From NCBI GenBank assembly GCA_020091685.1, contig CM034607.1, forward strand, positions 7,375,465 through 7,439,464: DNA of 64,000 nucleotides, read 5' to 3'. Made by a program: the position numbers and the translations under genes. The notes beneath the pieces were generated by a model. That model was not told the origin of the DNA, made no database searches, and worked only from the letters and a program-made list of their open reading frames with translations. The stretch comes from Lutjanus erythropterus (Eukaryota > Chordata > Actinopteri > Lutjaniformes > Lutjanidae). Every line of letters starts with the position of its first letter. Positions within the stretch are counted from its first letter, which is position 1. Of the stretch, positions 52,150 to 63,110 are shown in pieces.

Positions 52150-52650
52150 GTGGAGCTGAATGTCACCCTCCTGTAGCTGCAGCCTCCCCGGGGCTCTCCC
52201 ACTGACTGTGACAGCACGGCCTCAGCCGCCCACACCCACCCTTGCCTTCCCCTCCTCCCCCCCCTTCCCTCCTGCTGGAACGTCTGTCTATCTTCCTACC
52301 CCCACCCTCGACCCCCAGCCCACCCCTCGCTGTACGCAACAGATCGGCGCACCGCGGCACCAACGAGCTCGCCTCTTTCATCAGGCTGTCACAGGCTCAG
52401 CCGCCTGACTCACAGTGTTTATCACAGCCCCGCTTGACACTAGAAAGCGTGATGACAAACCGGCTATGCGTGCTTGTGCGGCACGCCGCCGTTACTCTCG
52501 CAGGACTCATTACTCGGGTGATCTCTCCGAGCGCCCCCCCTGACTCCCCCGTGTTTGGAGTCGGTCTCCTCCTCAGGAGCGTGCGGGAGCTCAGTTCACT
52601 GAGCTCATTGTTCAAAACAAATCATCGTGTCTCCCTCTGCACCTTCGCCA
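52150..52650 (+). other. GC-rich, CpG-containing intronic block
   Basis: In contrast with its AT-rich surroundings, this block is C-rich (CCTCCCCCCCCTTCCCTCCT type runs). From 52330 on it holds many CpG sites (GCTGTACGCAACAGATCGGC, GTGCGGCACGCCGCCGTTAC, CTCCGAGCGCC). It ends about 550 bases before the trappc9 penultimate exon. Open frames of up to 137 codons cross it on both strands, but they show no recognisable domain. It may be a small CpG island, a regulatory element or an older exon-rich remnant. Confidence 0.45.
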
Positions 52651-53207
52651 AATAGGGGCCACATCAAGAGTGACTGGCCCCACATTAGCGGAATTGAATT
52701 GAACTCACTCAGTGTCTCTTGGTTGGTTGTGACAGGAGAGAGGGAGGTATAGCCGCATGAGAAACGTACTTCAGCATGTCCGTGTGTGTGGGTGTGTGTG
52801 TGTGTCGGTTTGGGATTGTTCCAACAATCTCATTCGTCCAGTCTTGACAGAAATTAGTCATGCATGAGATTAACAGGAGGGAATTCAGTTTAATACCCAC
52901 GGCTCCGGCACTCTCAACTCATGTCAATAAAATGTATTTTGGGACAAACAAAGCCTATTGATCCTCCACCAGAAACTGTATGATTGGCCATTAATGGCTG
53001 GGCAGGGTTCTGATGAATACAAATGAAGTGGAGATTGGATGGGAATCCTGTGAATGACCGCGCTCAAGATTTAAACGTTGCTTTGAAAGGTCTTCATTCT
53101 TGTTTCAAAGAATTTCCTCAGAGTTCCATTTTTGTACAAAATGCTGGACAAAAGACCCTTCCCCTTCCACTCCTGCTACAGTAATCCCTTTCTTTTTTTC
53201 TTTCCAG

Positions 53208-53431
53208 ATGTGCTGGTGAATGGGAAGCCATGTGACTGCGATGTCATTGCCGACTGTAAAGTGGGTGACGCTGTGAGCCTGGAGGTAAAGCTGACCAATC
53301 TGAGCAAGAACTCAGTGGGGCCCCTGGCTCTGACCGTGGTGCCCTACCAGGACTTCCAGAACGGAGTCCAGAACTACGATCTGGAGGACGCGGTCACCTT
53401 CATCGGCTCCAACACCTTCTACATCGACACG
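53208..53431 (+). CDS. trappc9: trappc9 penultimate coding exon (TRAPPII subunit 9)
   Basis: The exon encodes about 74 residues, beginning [20 protein letters not shown] and ending NTFYIDT. This matches, from memory, the C-terminal part of vertebrate TRAPPC9/NIBP, including the [17 protein letters not shown] and [12 protein letters not shown] stretches. TRAPPC9 is the Trs120-type subunit of the TRAPPII tethering complex, which acts in Golgi and endosomal membrane traffic; it has also been linked to NF-kB signalling. The C-terminal region is predicted to be beta-sandwich rich. The 5' side has a pyrimidine tract and AG at 53206-53207. The exon opens with two bases of a split Asp codon (phase 1). 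The 3' side is ACG followed by GTCAGT, a good donor, leaving phase 0. The open frame runs upstream to an ATG at 53132, but that part is intron read-through. High confidence. Confidence 0.93.
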
Positions 53432-55292
53432 GTCAGTTAATGTAATTTCCAGACAAACAGCATGGAGATGAATTTAACACAGTTATGTCACATTATGTAA
53501 CCACAATGCTTCAGGTCGTTACAGAATTGTTCAGTCAGGAAGAAGAACCCAGTGAGCACTTGTCCGTTGAAAGGAAGTTTAAATAACAACTATGACAACC
53601 GGTGAAAAGAAGTTCAGAGTGGGTTCAACTTTCACTGACTATTTGAGGACATTGATTGAACTTTTAGACCATATTTCACCAGGATTTGCAGCAGTGACAT
53701 TTTTCATCCTGGACAATGTGCAATAAAAGCCTATTGTCTTGGGCCCTCATTGAGAAACTACATCCAAATTTCTCAGTTGAAAGCCAGAAGAAAAAAGACC
53801 AGCCACACGCAGGACTCATGTCCCAGTTGCCTGGATGACAGTCCTGTATTTAACCTGCTCATCCACTACATCTTCATGTCCGTCTAAGCATCTTTGTTTA
53901 CCTTGCGAGACTACTGAATTCAAGAAATCTTGCTGGAATCCATCTTGCCAGGCTTTAAGTAATCGGTTTTTGTCTGCATCAAAAGTGGTAGAGCCAATCA
54001 GCATCCTAGGAGGGACTACCGGCTGCTACTTAAGCTAGCTTTAGATGTGACGACACCAAGAAGCGTCCATAGAAGCGACTCATCTTGAACAAACAATAGC
54101 GGCTCCTGAAGAGGTTCAGCAAGAGTTTTGTCTGATTGATTGAAGTTAGCCCGTGTTAGACATGATAGATGGTTCATCCAGTCACCCGCCAAGTCTTTTT
54201 TGAAAGTGCCTGCCCTTTTCCAAATGACTTCAAACAGTCTGTTGCGTTTATAGACTGTAAATTCCTAATTCAAACAGGACATTGCTGTTTTAACATTAAC
54301 ATTTCCCCACAACAAATGTTTTCAAAAATAAAAATTTCATATAAAAAGTGACAGCCCTAGGTGTCAGTCATTATTTGGTTACACAGCAGCTTCCACTGAT
54401 GAGTGTCCACAGCAGGACACCAAATACCTTAATAAACACTTATATCTGTTTACAACTCTTTATATTGTGTAATAAACAATTTATTAAGTGCTTAAAAAGA
54501 TGCTCATTAGGTGGACTTAGATATTTTACATACTTACATATTGGTTATACTACTGATGACCAGGGTCCATGCAAATTTAAGAATTTGTAACACCATGTTC
54601 TTAAAGCAAAAAAAGAAGAAGAATTCCCTTCATTCCACTCACTGAGATTTATAATTAGTTTGTGTTACATAATCACGGCCGCTTTTGGTTTTGTCAAAAT
54701 TACATAAACATTGTGTTTGGTTGTGCAGACTATAACATAGACATTAATGTACCTCTGGGAACAGCAGAGGCAGGCATGACTTTTGCTGGATTACATAACT
54801 GCAGCATGTTTCAAGTCACTGTCAATCATGACTTGAAATGAGGAGAAACCAGCATCTGTCTGTCAGGACAAGAGAAATATTTAAAGATCTGAACCAGAGA
54901 GTGCTTAGCAAAATAGGATAAAACTCAGGTGTGGTCGTGGCTAAAATCCTTTTAAAAGAACCTCATCAGAAAGGAGGTTCTGTCTCCTTCATGAATGTTG
55001 AACAAGCTGAGGGCGATGAAAAACTGCTTGGTTGACGACAGAACAAAGAGTTTATGGTCTAAAGAGCAGATCAAAGAATCCCCCGTATTCCTGAATGTGC
55101 AAAACAACTTAATTTTGGGAATTGTTCTCAACTGACAGAGGAAACACTGCACTTGTTTATGTCTTTTCATCAAAGCCGCAGTCAGCTTTAACTCTCCGCC
55201 AGTTTCACCCTGGCTGACAGCGTGCCAGCTTCATTATGGGGGCTGTTAATGATTCTCGCTGCTGTCTGTCTGTCTGTCTTTGTCCTCACCAG
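53432..55292 (+). other. trappc9: trappc9 last intron
   Basis: This 1861-base intron runs from GTCAGT to CACCAG between the two coding exons. It contains one copy of a dispersed repeat (53892-54260) and otherwise AT-rich sequence with no recognised feature. It is inferred from the matching phase-0 splice junctions. Confidence 0.9.
53892..54260 (+). repeat. Dispersed repeat copy B (in trappc9 last intron)
   Basis: ACCTTGCGAGACTACTGAAT, GGAATCCATCTTGCCAGGCT, TTAAGTAATCGGTTTTTGTC, GAAGCGTCCATAGAAGCGAC, GCGGCTCCTGAAGAGGT, AGATGGTTCATCCAGTCACC and GAAAGTGCCTGCCCTTTTCC align with copies at 34328-34580 and 58988-59370. The position of a likely ancestral start codon (ATG before GCGGCTCCTGAAGAG) reads ATA here. 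Confidence 0.7.
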
Positions 55293-55472
55293 GTTAAACC
55301 CAAGGAAAGCTCCGTTTGTGAGGGCGCCCTGCTCTTCCTCTACACCGGAGACTTCTACCTTAATATCAAGTTCCAGGACGACAGTGCTGGACGAGAGCTT
55401 CCTTTAGCCTGGTTCACTCTGCCCAGCGTCCACATCCGAGCCATGGACGCTCCGCTGCAGGCCGGGGCCTGA
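55293..55472 (+). CDS. trappc9: trappc9 last coding exon with stop codon
   Basis: This encodes 59 residues plus TGA. It begins [20 protein letters not shown] and continues through [10 protein letters not shown] to [17 protein letters not shown]. The [11 protein letters not shown] and WF-LPSVH motifs match the C-terminus of vertebrate TRAPPC9 as I remember it. The acceptor is a CTGT/TCTG-rich pyrimidine tract ending CACCAG at 55292. Phase 0 fits the donor at 53432, so the two exons join without disturbing the frame. The remaining trappc9 exons must lie upstream of this window or be too short for me to recognise. The 3' UTR starts at 55473. Confidence 0.93.
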   Translation, partial: VKPKESSVCEGALLFLYTGDFYLNIKFQDDSAGRELPLAWFTLPSVHIRAMDAPLQAGA

Positions 55473-55555
55473 GGGCCTGGACGAATGAAGGATGGAAAGT
55501 TTTGTCTCTGATGTTCTCTGTAAATACACACATGTAAATATCACTTTGGGTAATG

Positions 55556-56203
55556 CTCCAATTTCCAGATCTTGTAATTACATGGCAAATAGGTGGTTAT
55601 TGCCAAAAAACATTGAAATCTCTTAGAAACTACCCACAAATTACCCCAAAATTCATGGTTAAGTGTGTGATATTTAGCAAGTATGAAAACTGAGATTTCT
55701 TCCAGCTTTATTGAAAATTCCCCCGACAGTATTAGCACTTAATACCTGGTAATTTCTTGATTTCTTTTAATACATTTCCAATATAATAATGCAAAGTGAA
55801 TTGACCAGCCATATAAATGCTGCTGTTTTCTGTGGAATAATTAATTATCACGTAATTCTTTGAAAATTCTTGTTAATTATAATCAGATAATTTCCCATTT
55901 TGCAGTTGACGATTGTGGTTACTTTCACACAAAGTTCAAATATGTGAAAGGGTAATTAGCACCTACTAGCATGAAAATGACGCTTACAGATGATCACAAT
56001 CTTAAGATGAAATTTGTGGGTAAGTTCAGAGAAATTTCAAATATGTTACTTTGTATTTGCTCCAACTACTTGAAACTGGTACTTACTAATTATCTTGCTA
56101 ATTTGAGGGTAATTTGTGGGTAATTTCTAAGAAATTTTTAATCTATTACTTGGTAATTACAGCCTATTTACCATAAAATTATGAGACCTGGAAATTGAAG
56201 TGT
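55556..56203. mobile_element. Foldback element in the trappc9 3' UTR
   Basis: The left arm (55556-55648) reads CTCCAATTTCCAGATCTTGT, AATTACATGGCAAATAGG, TCTTAGAAACTACCCACAAA, TTACC. The reverse complement of the right arm (56109-56203) reads CACTTCAATTTCCAGGTCTC, ATAATTTTATGGTAAATAGG, TTCTTAGAAATTACCCACAA, ATTACC. Arms of about 95 bases match well, and the interior has further GGTAATTT/AAATTACC repeats. It resembles a MITE. No clean target duplication was found. It starts about 80 bases after the trappc9 stop codon. Confidence 0.7.
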
Positions 56204-56342
56204 TAGCTCATTTTCTTAAAGGTCACAGCATGTGTGCAGTAGAGTGTGAGGGGATTTTCAATGTTCTTTTCAAACAACTTGATTGTTTTGTTACAACTCA
56301 TTAGTGTGCAGGTGTGTTCGGACAAAGTGAATTTTCAATTTG

Positions 56343-56348
56343 AATAAA
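56343..56348 (+). promoter_or_regulatory. Candidate polyadenylation signal AATAAA for trappc9
   Basis: A canonical hexamer lies downstream of the trappc9 stop and just beyond the foldback repeat. A GT-rich stretch (GTGCAGGTGTGTTCGG) lies upstream of it rather than downstream, so its use is uncertain. Confidence 0.4.
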
Positions 56349-56859
56349 AAATCAGTCTACTCCATAAACAAGACGACAAAAGAGACACTTGAGGGAACTG
56401 ACAGAAACTACTGGAATTTCTGAGTTCTGATCTGCCGAACATAAACTCAAGCGGACACACTCCTGCACAGTGTGTGCACTGCCGTGTCCAGGAGCTAATG
56501 ATACAACTAAAGTCTGCACAATTGGCTTTTGGGGTGATTAAAAACAGACTGTCCAGTGGGCAAATGAAGGCTTGGACGTAAATCAGTTAATTTCAGTGGA
56601 ATCTCTTCAATCATTGGATTTGCTTGTGGAGGCAAAGCAAATTTACCTCGTCCTTTCATTTTGAGTTAATCTTTGAAACATGAATTCACACCGTTAACCA
56701 ACAGCAAAACACATTAACAGTGCTGATCTTTGCGGGAACAGAGCCGGACAGTCCAACACGGGGCCAGATTATTAGCTCAGCTTTTATTAGTTGCTCCAAT
56801 TTTATATAACGCTGCTCTGCGAGAGTATAAAGCTGCCAGATTCCAACGGGCGCGGCTCT

Positions 56860-57000
56860 GTGCTGTCACATCTGTGACGCACTTTTGATCCGTCCTCCCC
56901 ACGGCTACCAGCGGCATTTTATGACTGGAGCACTTTGTCTTTGGTGACTTGTTCAGATTTTGCTGATTTGGTCATTTTTCCTTGATTCTGGTCAATAAGT
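56860..57000 (+). repeat. Unclassified repeat related to 7200-7375
   Basis: GACGCACTTTTGATCCGTCC, TCCCCACGGCTACCAGCG, GACTTGTTCAGATTTTGCTG, ATTTGGTCA align moderately with the 7.2-kb copy. Class unknown. Confidence 0.4.
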
Positions 57001-58987
57001 AAGCAGTCTATGTACCCACATGGTTTAGTCCTCACAGGTGTTTTATTTAACTGGATTCTAAATGCCGTTCCTGTGTCTGACTCTGTATATCTAATTGGCC
57101 ACCCCAAGTGCCCCATTATCCTCAAGTATGATTGGCTATCTGTCCAGTGAGGGGTGGGACCTTAGATTGAACCAGCTGTTTGGTTTACTTTTGAGGACTA
57201 AAAGAAGAAAGTATGGAAGCTTTATACGTATACGTGTATGTATGGTGTCACCCTGCTGTGCTGAGATAAGTTGGATTTAGCTTTGAAATACAAGTTTTTA
57301 ACAGGAATAAGAAATTGTAACACACTGTAAATTACAGTCTGGAAACGCCCCTGGTCTGACTTCCTGTGCGGCCCGATCTGCTCTGTGCAGCTTGGCGCGG
57401 CCTCCGTGTCAAAAATGAACCAGGGGCATATTCTCCGCGGAGCAGGGCAGTTAGCCACTTCGGAAAAGCGCTGCGCTGCTTATGGTGGGATCTCAGTCAT
57501 CGTCCAGAATGGCCGCGATCACCTCGGGCAGCCTCACAGTCAGAATGCGAGGCAGTCGTGCGAGGTGGGATCAGCCAGTCAGAAAACAGGGTGGAAGTCT
57601 GACATTTGTTTGTTTCATGTATTAATGTGAGGAAGGTTCCATCGGATCTGTGAGGAGCGATCATGGATTTATTACTGAGCGATGAGGAGACTGTCAGCGC
57701 TGAAACGGCTGATCAGTGATGTGAGTTAAATGTTCGCTATATCAGAACTTGCTCTGAAAAAAAAACACCTCAAGTGAATATGAGGGACTTTTTTTTTTTT
57801 AATTTTGCCATTTCGTTAATAGAAACAGAGCTTTTGTCACATTTTTTTCTTATCTTTTCTTATCTTCAGCAGTTTGATTTTTGAATCACAGTGCCATTTA
57901 TTCAGTCGATTCTTTTCTTAACTTATCTATTGAAATAAAATAAAATAAAAGAATTAGTGTCAGCGAGCAGAAGAGCTCAGAGCTGCACACCAACACTGGA
58001 AACGTGATTAGCTAGAAGCTAAAGTCAGTTGTGTAGGCTACACATAAAGTCTATTTATTTCTACTGCTGTATGGACAGTTTCTCTTGCCTCTGTGCCACC
58101 ACACTGAATTACTGATGAACTGAGCATTGTTAGATTAGCCTATCATTATGTGTGACCTATAATTGTTGTAAATAAATGTTAAAAGAAGCATTGTTTATTC
58201 TGACATGATTCCAACTCTTTGCATTTGTCTCTTGTGGCCAGTATAGTCCTGTGACCATCTTCATTTTCTGCCTCCTGAGGTGACCTTTACCGCCACAGCA
58301 TTTTGGGAAACTTGAGTTTGACATTCATAAACGCTATAAACAGTGATTACTGGGGAAAACACTGCTGACTAATAATCATTTTTAACATTTATTTATACAG
58401 GGAACAACATGCTGCTGTCCACTGATACCCTGCAGTTACTCACACTCTTTTCCTCTGACATTTTTTCAAACACCAGTGCATAAAATAATATCGCACAGCA
58501 GATTTAAAGAGGACCCTGTGACCTCGTGGTAGTTTATACCACTCGTCCTGCACAGAACCCCTTTCACTACTTTCTAGGATATACACTTCTATAGGATAAG
58601 TGTCTCTCCACAGGCTCTTCCTCCGTCCCCTCAGTGTTGGACCACATGTGAACGGGCCGATAAGGAGATGCTGAGGAAAGATTAGCCTTGTCGAAAGGCT
58701 AAAATGTCTTGGGGGCGTCGGGAGGCCTGAGGGTTTCATGTGGCATTTGAAAGGAGGTTTATCAGTGAATTAAAAACGCACTCGGCGTGTGGCAGTTCAG
58801 TGTCGGCGAGACCGGCTTGCTTCCTGCCTCCTGACCGGCCATTATGTCGGGGCTTGGTGTGAAATGGGAGCTCAAGTGCGTTATAATGACATGATCAAGG
58901 AGCGCTTTTGGTTATTCACACTGCCTGACCGTTAACATTACACCAGGTATTACTTCATGTTTATGTACAGCAGCAGCATAGGGCTGT

Positions 58988-59375
58988 TTCTTTACCTTGT
59001 GAGGCAGCTGGAGTCGCATGATCAGGCGAGTTATCCGTCATTGTCCAAGGGACTGCTGGCCTATGGGCGTGGTTTTAGGTGTGACAACGGCAAAAAGCGT
59101 CCATTGGAGCGACTCGTCTCAAACAAGCAAAGGTGGCTCCTGAAGAGGTCAACGTAGATTCTGCGTTAGCATCAGTTATATCAGAACTGGAGAGTATTTC
59201 TTCATTGAAAGAAGAGCAAAGAATGGCAGTGAAGATGCAGGTGTTTTTTTTTTTTTTTGAAGTGCCTGCCTTTTTCCAAACAGTTTCTGAGGACGACTTC
59301 CCAGATGATTCTGTGGAACAAATCCTCTTGCGTTACAGGTTATGTCTTCGTCGCTCTTCATATTACATCCCGTAG
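58988..59375 (+). pseudogene. Repeat copy C with coding-like remnant
   Basis: This shares with copies at 34328 and 53892 the ACCTTGTGAGGCAGCTGGAG start, the AAGCGTCCATTGGAGCGACT block and the CTCCTGAAGAGGTCAACGTA block. An open frame from 59133 reads APEEVNVDSALASVISELES, ISSLKEEQRMAVK, then a phenylalanine run from a T tract, then VPAFFQTVSEDDFPDDSVEQ. SSLKEEQR-A-K resembles, from memory, the N-terminus of a multicopy RecQ-like helicase family of fish. That identification is tentative. The start is GTG where an ATG would be expected, there is no helicase core, and the T tract breaks the sequence. Non-functional. Confidence 0.5.
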
Positions 59376-59577
59376 ACTTTGCACATGCATGATAGGCTGT
59401 AGAAAGAAGCGCAATTTCTTATTTTACACTAAGAACTTCTCCTATCACAACGTCCTGGAAACTTCTTGTTGGCAGCACACAGCATATATAGTTTATAAAC
59501 ATTAAATGCGGTGTGTCACATTAGGTCACATTAGGCAGTGATTGGATTTATGTTCAAATTTGTCATGTGATTCTGAT

Positions 59578-59588
59578 ATATATATACA

Positions 59589-59629
<41 letters not shown>
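59578..59629 (+). repeat. (TA)n microsatellite
   Basis: About 50 bases of nearly pure TA, intergenic. Confidence 0.95.
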
Positions 59630-59636
<7 letters not shown>

Positions 59637-61058
59637 GTGTTATTAAACATCTTGGCACAAAAAATACTTACTAAATAATGTGATTTAATAACATTTCTAA
59701 AGCATTTGACAGGTCAAAACACCACTTTTATTCATGTCGTTCAACTGTTTTTATTTCATATAAATGCACCTTTCTCACACTTTTGTGTCCTTACCGCAAC
59801 GCTGAACAAATTCCACAGTAAAAGTATTTTTCAAAGCAAAACATGTCTGGTTTCTATGGAAACAGAAGTTATTCAGCGAGCAGATGGCTGAGAGGTCTGA
59901 CCAGCCACGCAAGGTAGCCCTCATGTTTGAGAAATCAAGGCAAACATCTTCTCTTTTCATCTGGAGTGTCTGTTGTGTCTCCTTGCCACACAGCCTGGTA
60001 ACTCTGTGTTTTGAACTGCATTTTAAAAATAAATTTGTATTACTTTTGAATTCATGGAGAGTAGATGCTAGGAGTCAAAGCTAAGATAGCAGACCTTGCT
60101 AGCTGCCATTTATCTGCAAAATTAGCAAAAATGTAATTTCCACAACAGTTGTCGGTGTTGCGATTAAGACCTTTTGTTACAGTAGAGACAATGTTGAGAC
60201 CCATTTCTCATGCTTTTGTGTCGAAGTGACTGATGGGAACAACGATTTTGGAAATCGGTCCAGTGTTGAGCGAGACCGCAGTGTCATCCAGCAAATGTAA
60301 ACAGTAGCTTCTTGTCAAAGTGTTACATTTTTACGGTTAATATTGTGTCCTTAACAATAAAGATGTCATTACTGCTTACTTTAGTTATTCATATCATTTT
60401 TATTTGCATTTTTTTAACACTTAAGTAAAGATGATTTACAGGTTAGAATTGCAATAAAAAGCTGTTTTCTCTTGTCTGTATTACGTCAATGGACACCTAA
60501 GGTTACCGTCTAAATTTTCCATAAAAGAAATCCCCTATTTTATTTCAGTATTTACAGTGATGCACAAAGCTTGATGAAAATACATTTAAATGTTGTAAAA
60601 CTTTATGGGTGCTTAGTTATATTTATTACAGCCTCTGATGGTCAAAATTGAAATTCATTGAGGCTGATTTTTACTAATTTTGGAGAGTCCAAAATGCCCG
60701 TAGTTGCAGAAACACCCACTGACAAAGAAAATACAGTTTTTATAGATTACATCTTTCTTTATCCTTAAAAAACATCAGGTATTTCTGACATGTGAAGCAT
60801 CTTTCATCCCTGTAAAACACACAAAATGACAGGCATGGTTTCTCCGACTCCAGTGATGTTTCCCCGTCAAGGTCACATTTGAAGTTCGGTGACAAACAGC
60901 TTTCTCACTCGCACTAAATGTGTTAGTTTACATATGTGAATAATACATCATTGAAACCGCGGAGTTCATCAGTTATGCATACAACGCAAACAATTCCAAA
61001 GTCATGCCCTCCACGCTTATTAATTTGTTTATCTTTTTTTTTATTTGATTAAGAATCA

Positions 61059-61060
<2 letters not shown>

Positions 61061-61130
<70 letters not shown>
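61061..61130 (+). repeat. (TG)35 microsatellite
   Basis: Seventy bases of uninterrupted TG, ending TATGTACC. It is the longest simple repeat in the window, likely polymorphic and able to adopt left-handed DNA. Confidence 0.97.
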
Positions 61131-61135
<5 letters not shown>

Positions 61136-63110
61136 ACCGGCTTTGAAAAGTCAAATCGTTAAAAATTAAAAGCAGCTCTAGTCTCCTGCGTGGAGCGATA
61201 AAACTGGATTGTGTTAAGCTGATGTGAGTGCGGATGCTGGGCTGCCGTCAGTACCGCCTGTGTGAACTCACTACTTCACAAATGCAAATGACGTCTTCTT
61301 GCATATTGTTTACTGACCCTTGTAACTGTCTTTTCCACTAAAGGTGACTCACATCTTCTGAGCCTAAATTACAGTGTGGCTGCAATTAAGAGTGTCCTGT
61401 TCTCACTTATCGAAACATAGATTCACCTCAGTCACACTAATTAAATCCTGGGCTCCGGCCTGGACACGTCTCTGTGCAGACGAAGGAACGAACTGAAACT
61501 TCAGAGCCTAAAATTAAAGACATCTCCAGCTGCAACTAGGCTCTGACCAGGGATTCAACAACAGTCGATGTTTTTCCATACTTATTATTTCATTAAAGCA
61601 TCACAGGGTGACCTGGTTGATAACCATGAGACATTAAGACATGCTGGAGTCCTGCTAGACCAACTACAGATAAACAGTTGGCAGACAGTTTGCAAACAAC
61701 TAATTACTACCAACTATAATTTTTAATATTGCTCTCATGTCCTATACTGCCTTCTCTGCATGGTAAATGCCTGGATGTATGAAGTGAACTAGAAGGCCAA
61801 TAGTCCAGTCTTCTGTGATGCAGGCACAACTGTTATTTACAACTTGTAAAGACATACTTTCAAGAAAAATTTAATTATGTCTAAATATGGTTGTGCTGAA
61901 GTCTCATCATATTAGCTGTGCATTTATTATGTACCTCTAAACTGGAAATATGGTACATACTTAACACACATTTGTGAAACCCAGAAAACACTTCATCATC
62001 ATGAACACATGCAGTAATAACAAATGCTTGGCATACAGAAAAATCCTTATTACTCAAACCAATATGATGTATCACTTAGTATTTACACATATAGTGAAAT
62101 TATTATAGTAACTGTCATGGTGTAAAAATCAAAAAACATTATGTTAAACTACAAATATAATCCTGGATAGATGTTCAAACAATATAACAAAGCTGTATTA
62201 ACACACATGAATATCATCTATTATTGTTATACCCTTGATACAGGAGCTATGATCACATCATTATTTTTCTTATTAAACAAAGGATGCAAACATACACTTT
62301 CTGAATTCAAAGTTCCTGTCTTTTACCAACCTAAGACTAGTTTAGCTGCCTCATTAACTCATCTTGAAACATTCAAACTTCACAGAAACAAAATAAAACT
62401 CACAAAAAAATGTCTTGCTCTGTCTTTCCACTGTTCCAACCATCACTGACTTGGTCAAAATAAACCCTTAATTCACAGAGTTGGATGTGAGTCTGTGCTG
62501 CCTCTCTGACGCCCGATGTCCCTCTTACTCCTCTCAAGCTCGACTCCTCTTCTGTCCCGGCTGAACCTCCCGTTCTCGACGTCCCTGGAGTCAGAGTCCT
62601 GTTTGGAGCTGCTGTAAGTCACCTGTGTACAGTATTCTCTAATGTCAAACTGACCAGCTCTGGTTCTGGCAGTGATTTACAATCTACTTTGCAGTGAACT
62701 CTGCATCTCTCAGTGCACATTGTATTGTTTACCAGCTAAGATCTTGACCTCCCCAATATGGTGGATGGGCGGACACATGTCAAATGATTTCTATACTTAT
62801 GCTGAAAACCTCCTTTATTTGGAGTTGGAATTTGGAAGGGGACCAGTTCTTACATATTTCACCTTCAACTAAAGTGAAAACTAATTTGTGTGTATGCCTC
62901 GTGATTCAGATTTGCTCGAAAATTACTTCCTTGTCCCATGCTACCCCTTTCCACCAAGTTTCATGAGATTTGGACCAGTGTGTTTTTTCTGTAATCTTAC
63001 TGACAAACAAACAAAGGGCACCAGAAACCTAACTGTGACTAGACACAATGCAGCAAGTCAGGCTTGTTGCCAGTTTGCCTTAGTTGTACAATTGTACTGC
63101 AGAACCAAAC

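Larger units (their letters stand above)
1..53207 (+). other. trappc9: Inferred large trappc9 intron
   Basis: No upstream trappc9 exon or other host gene was recognised in this 53-kb stretch. TRAPPC9 genes of vertebrates are known for very long introns in their 3' half, so most or all of this is probably one intron. Small exons under about 60 codons could be hidden. The repeats listed separately account for a good part of it. The stretches between them (for example 1-2780, 4420-7190, 7600-9100, 10200-12580, 13500-15280, 17040-18780, 19280-23990, 35000-43220, 44340-50390) show only AT-rich unique-looking sequence and short tracts to my eye. Confidence 0.65.
55473..56370 (+). other. trappc9: Probable trappc9 3' UTR
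   Basis: The sequence follows the TGA of trappc9. The first canonical AATAAA I see downstream is at 56343-56348, about 870 bases after the stop, so the transcript plausibly ends near 56360-56370. Most of this UTR is occupied by a foldback repeat (55556-56203). The end is inferred only from the hexamer; variant signals further upstream cannot be excluded. Confidence 0.5.
56371..63110. other. Intergenic region downstream of trappc9
   Basis: Apart from the repeats listed, I see no exon or gene on either strand. In mammals the neighbour on this side is the potassium channel gene KCNK9, but none of its recognisable pore motifs appear here. The block at 57360-57600 is more GC-rich than its surroundings, with no identifiable product. 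Confidence 0.5.

Noticed and set aside
52148..52172. Possible extra trappc9 exon after TTTTAATACAG, reading VELNVTLL
   Set aside because: The frame stops after nine codons, no donor site fits, and I know of no matching TRAPPC9 segment.
52242..52655. 137-codon open frame, among the longest in the window
   Set aside because: It lies in a C-rich block, is proline/serine rich at its start only because of base composition, overlaps open frames on the other strand, and shows no domain or exon structure.
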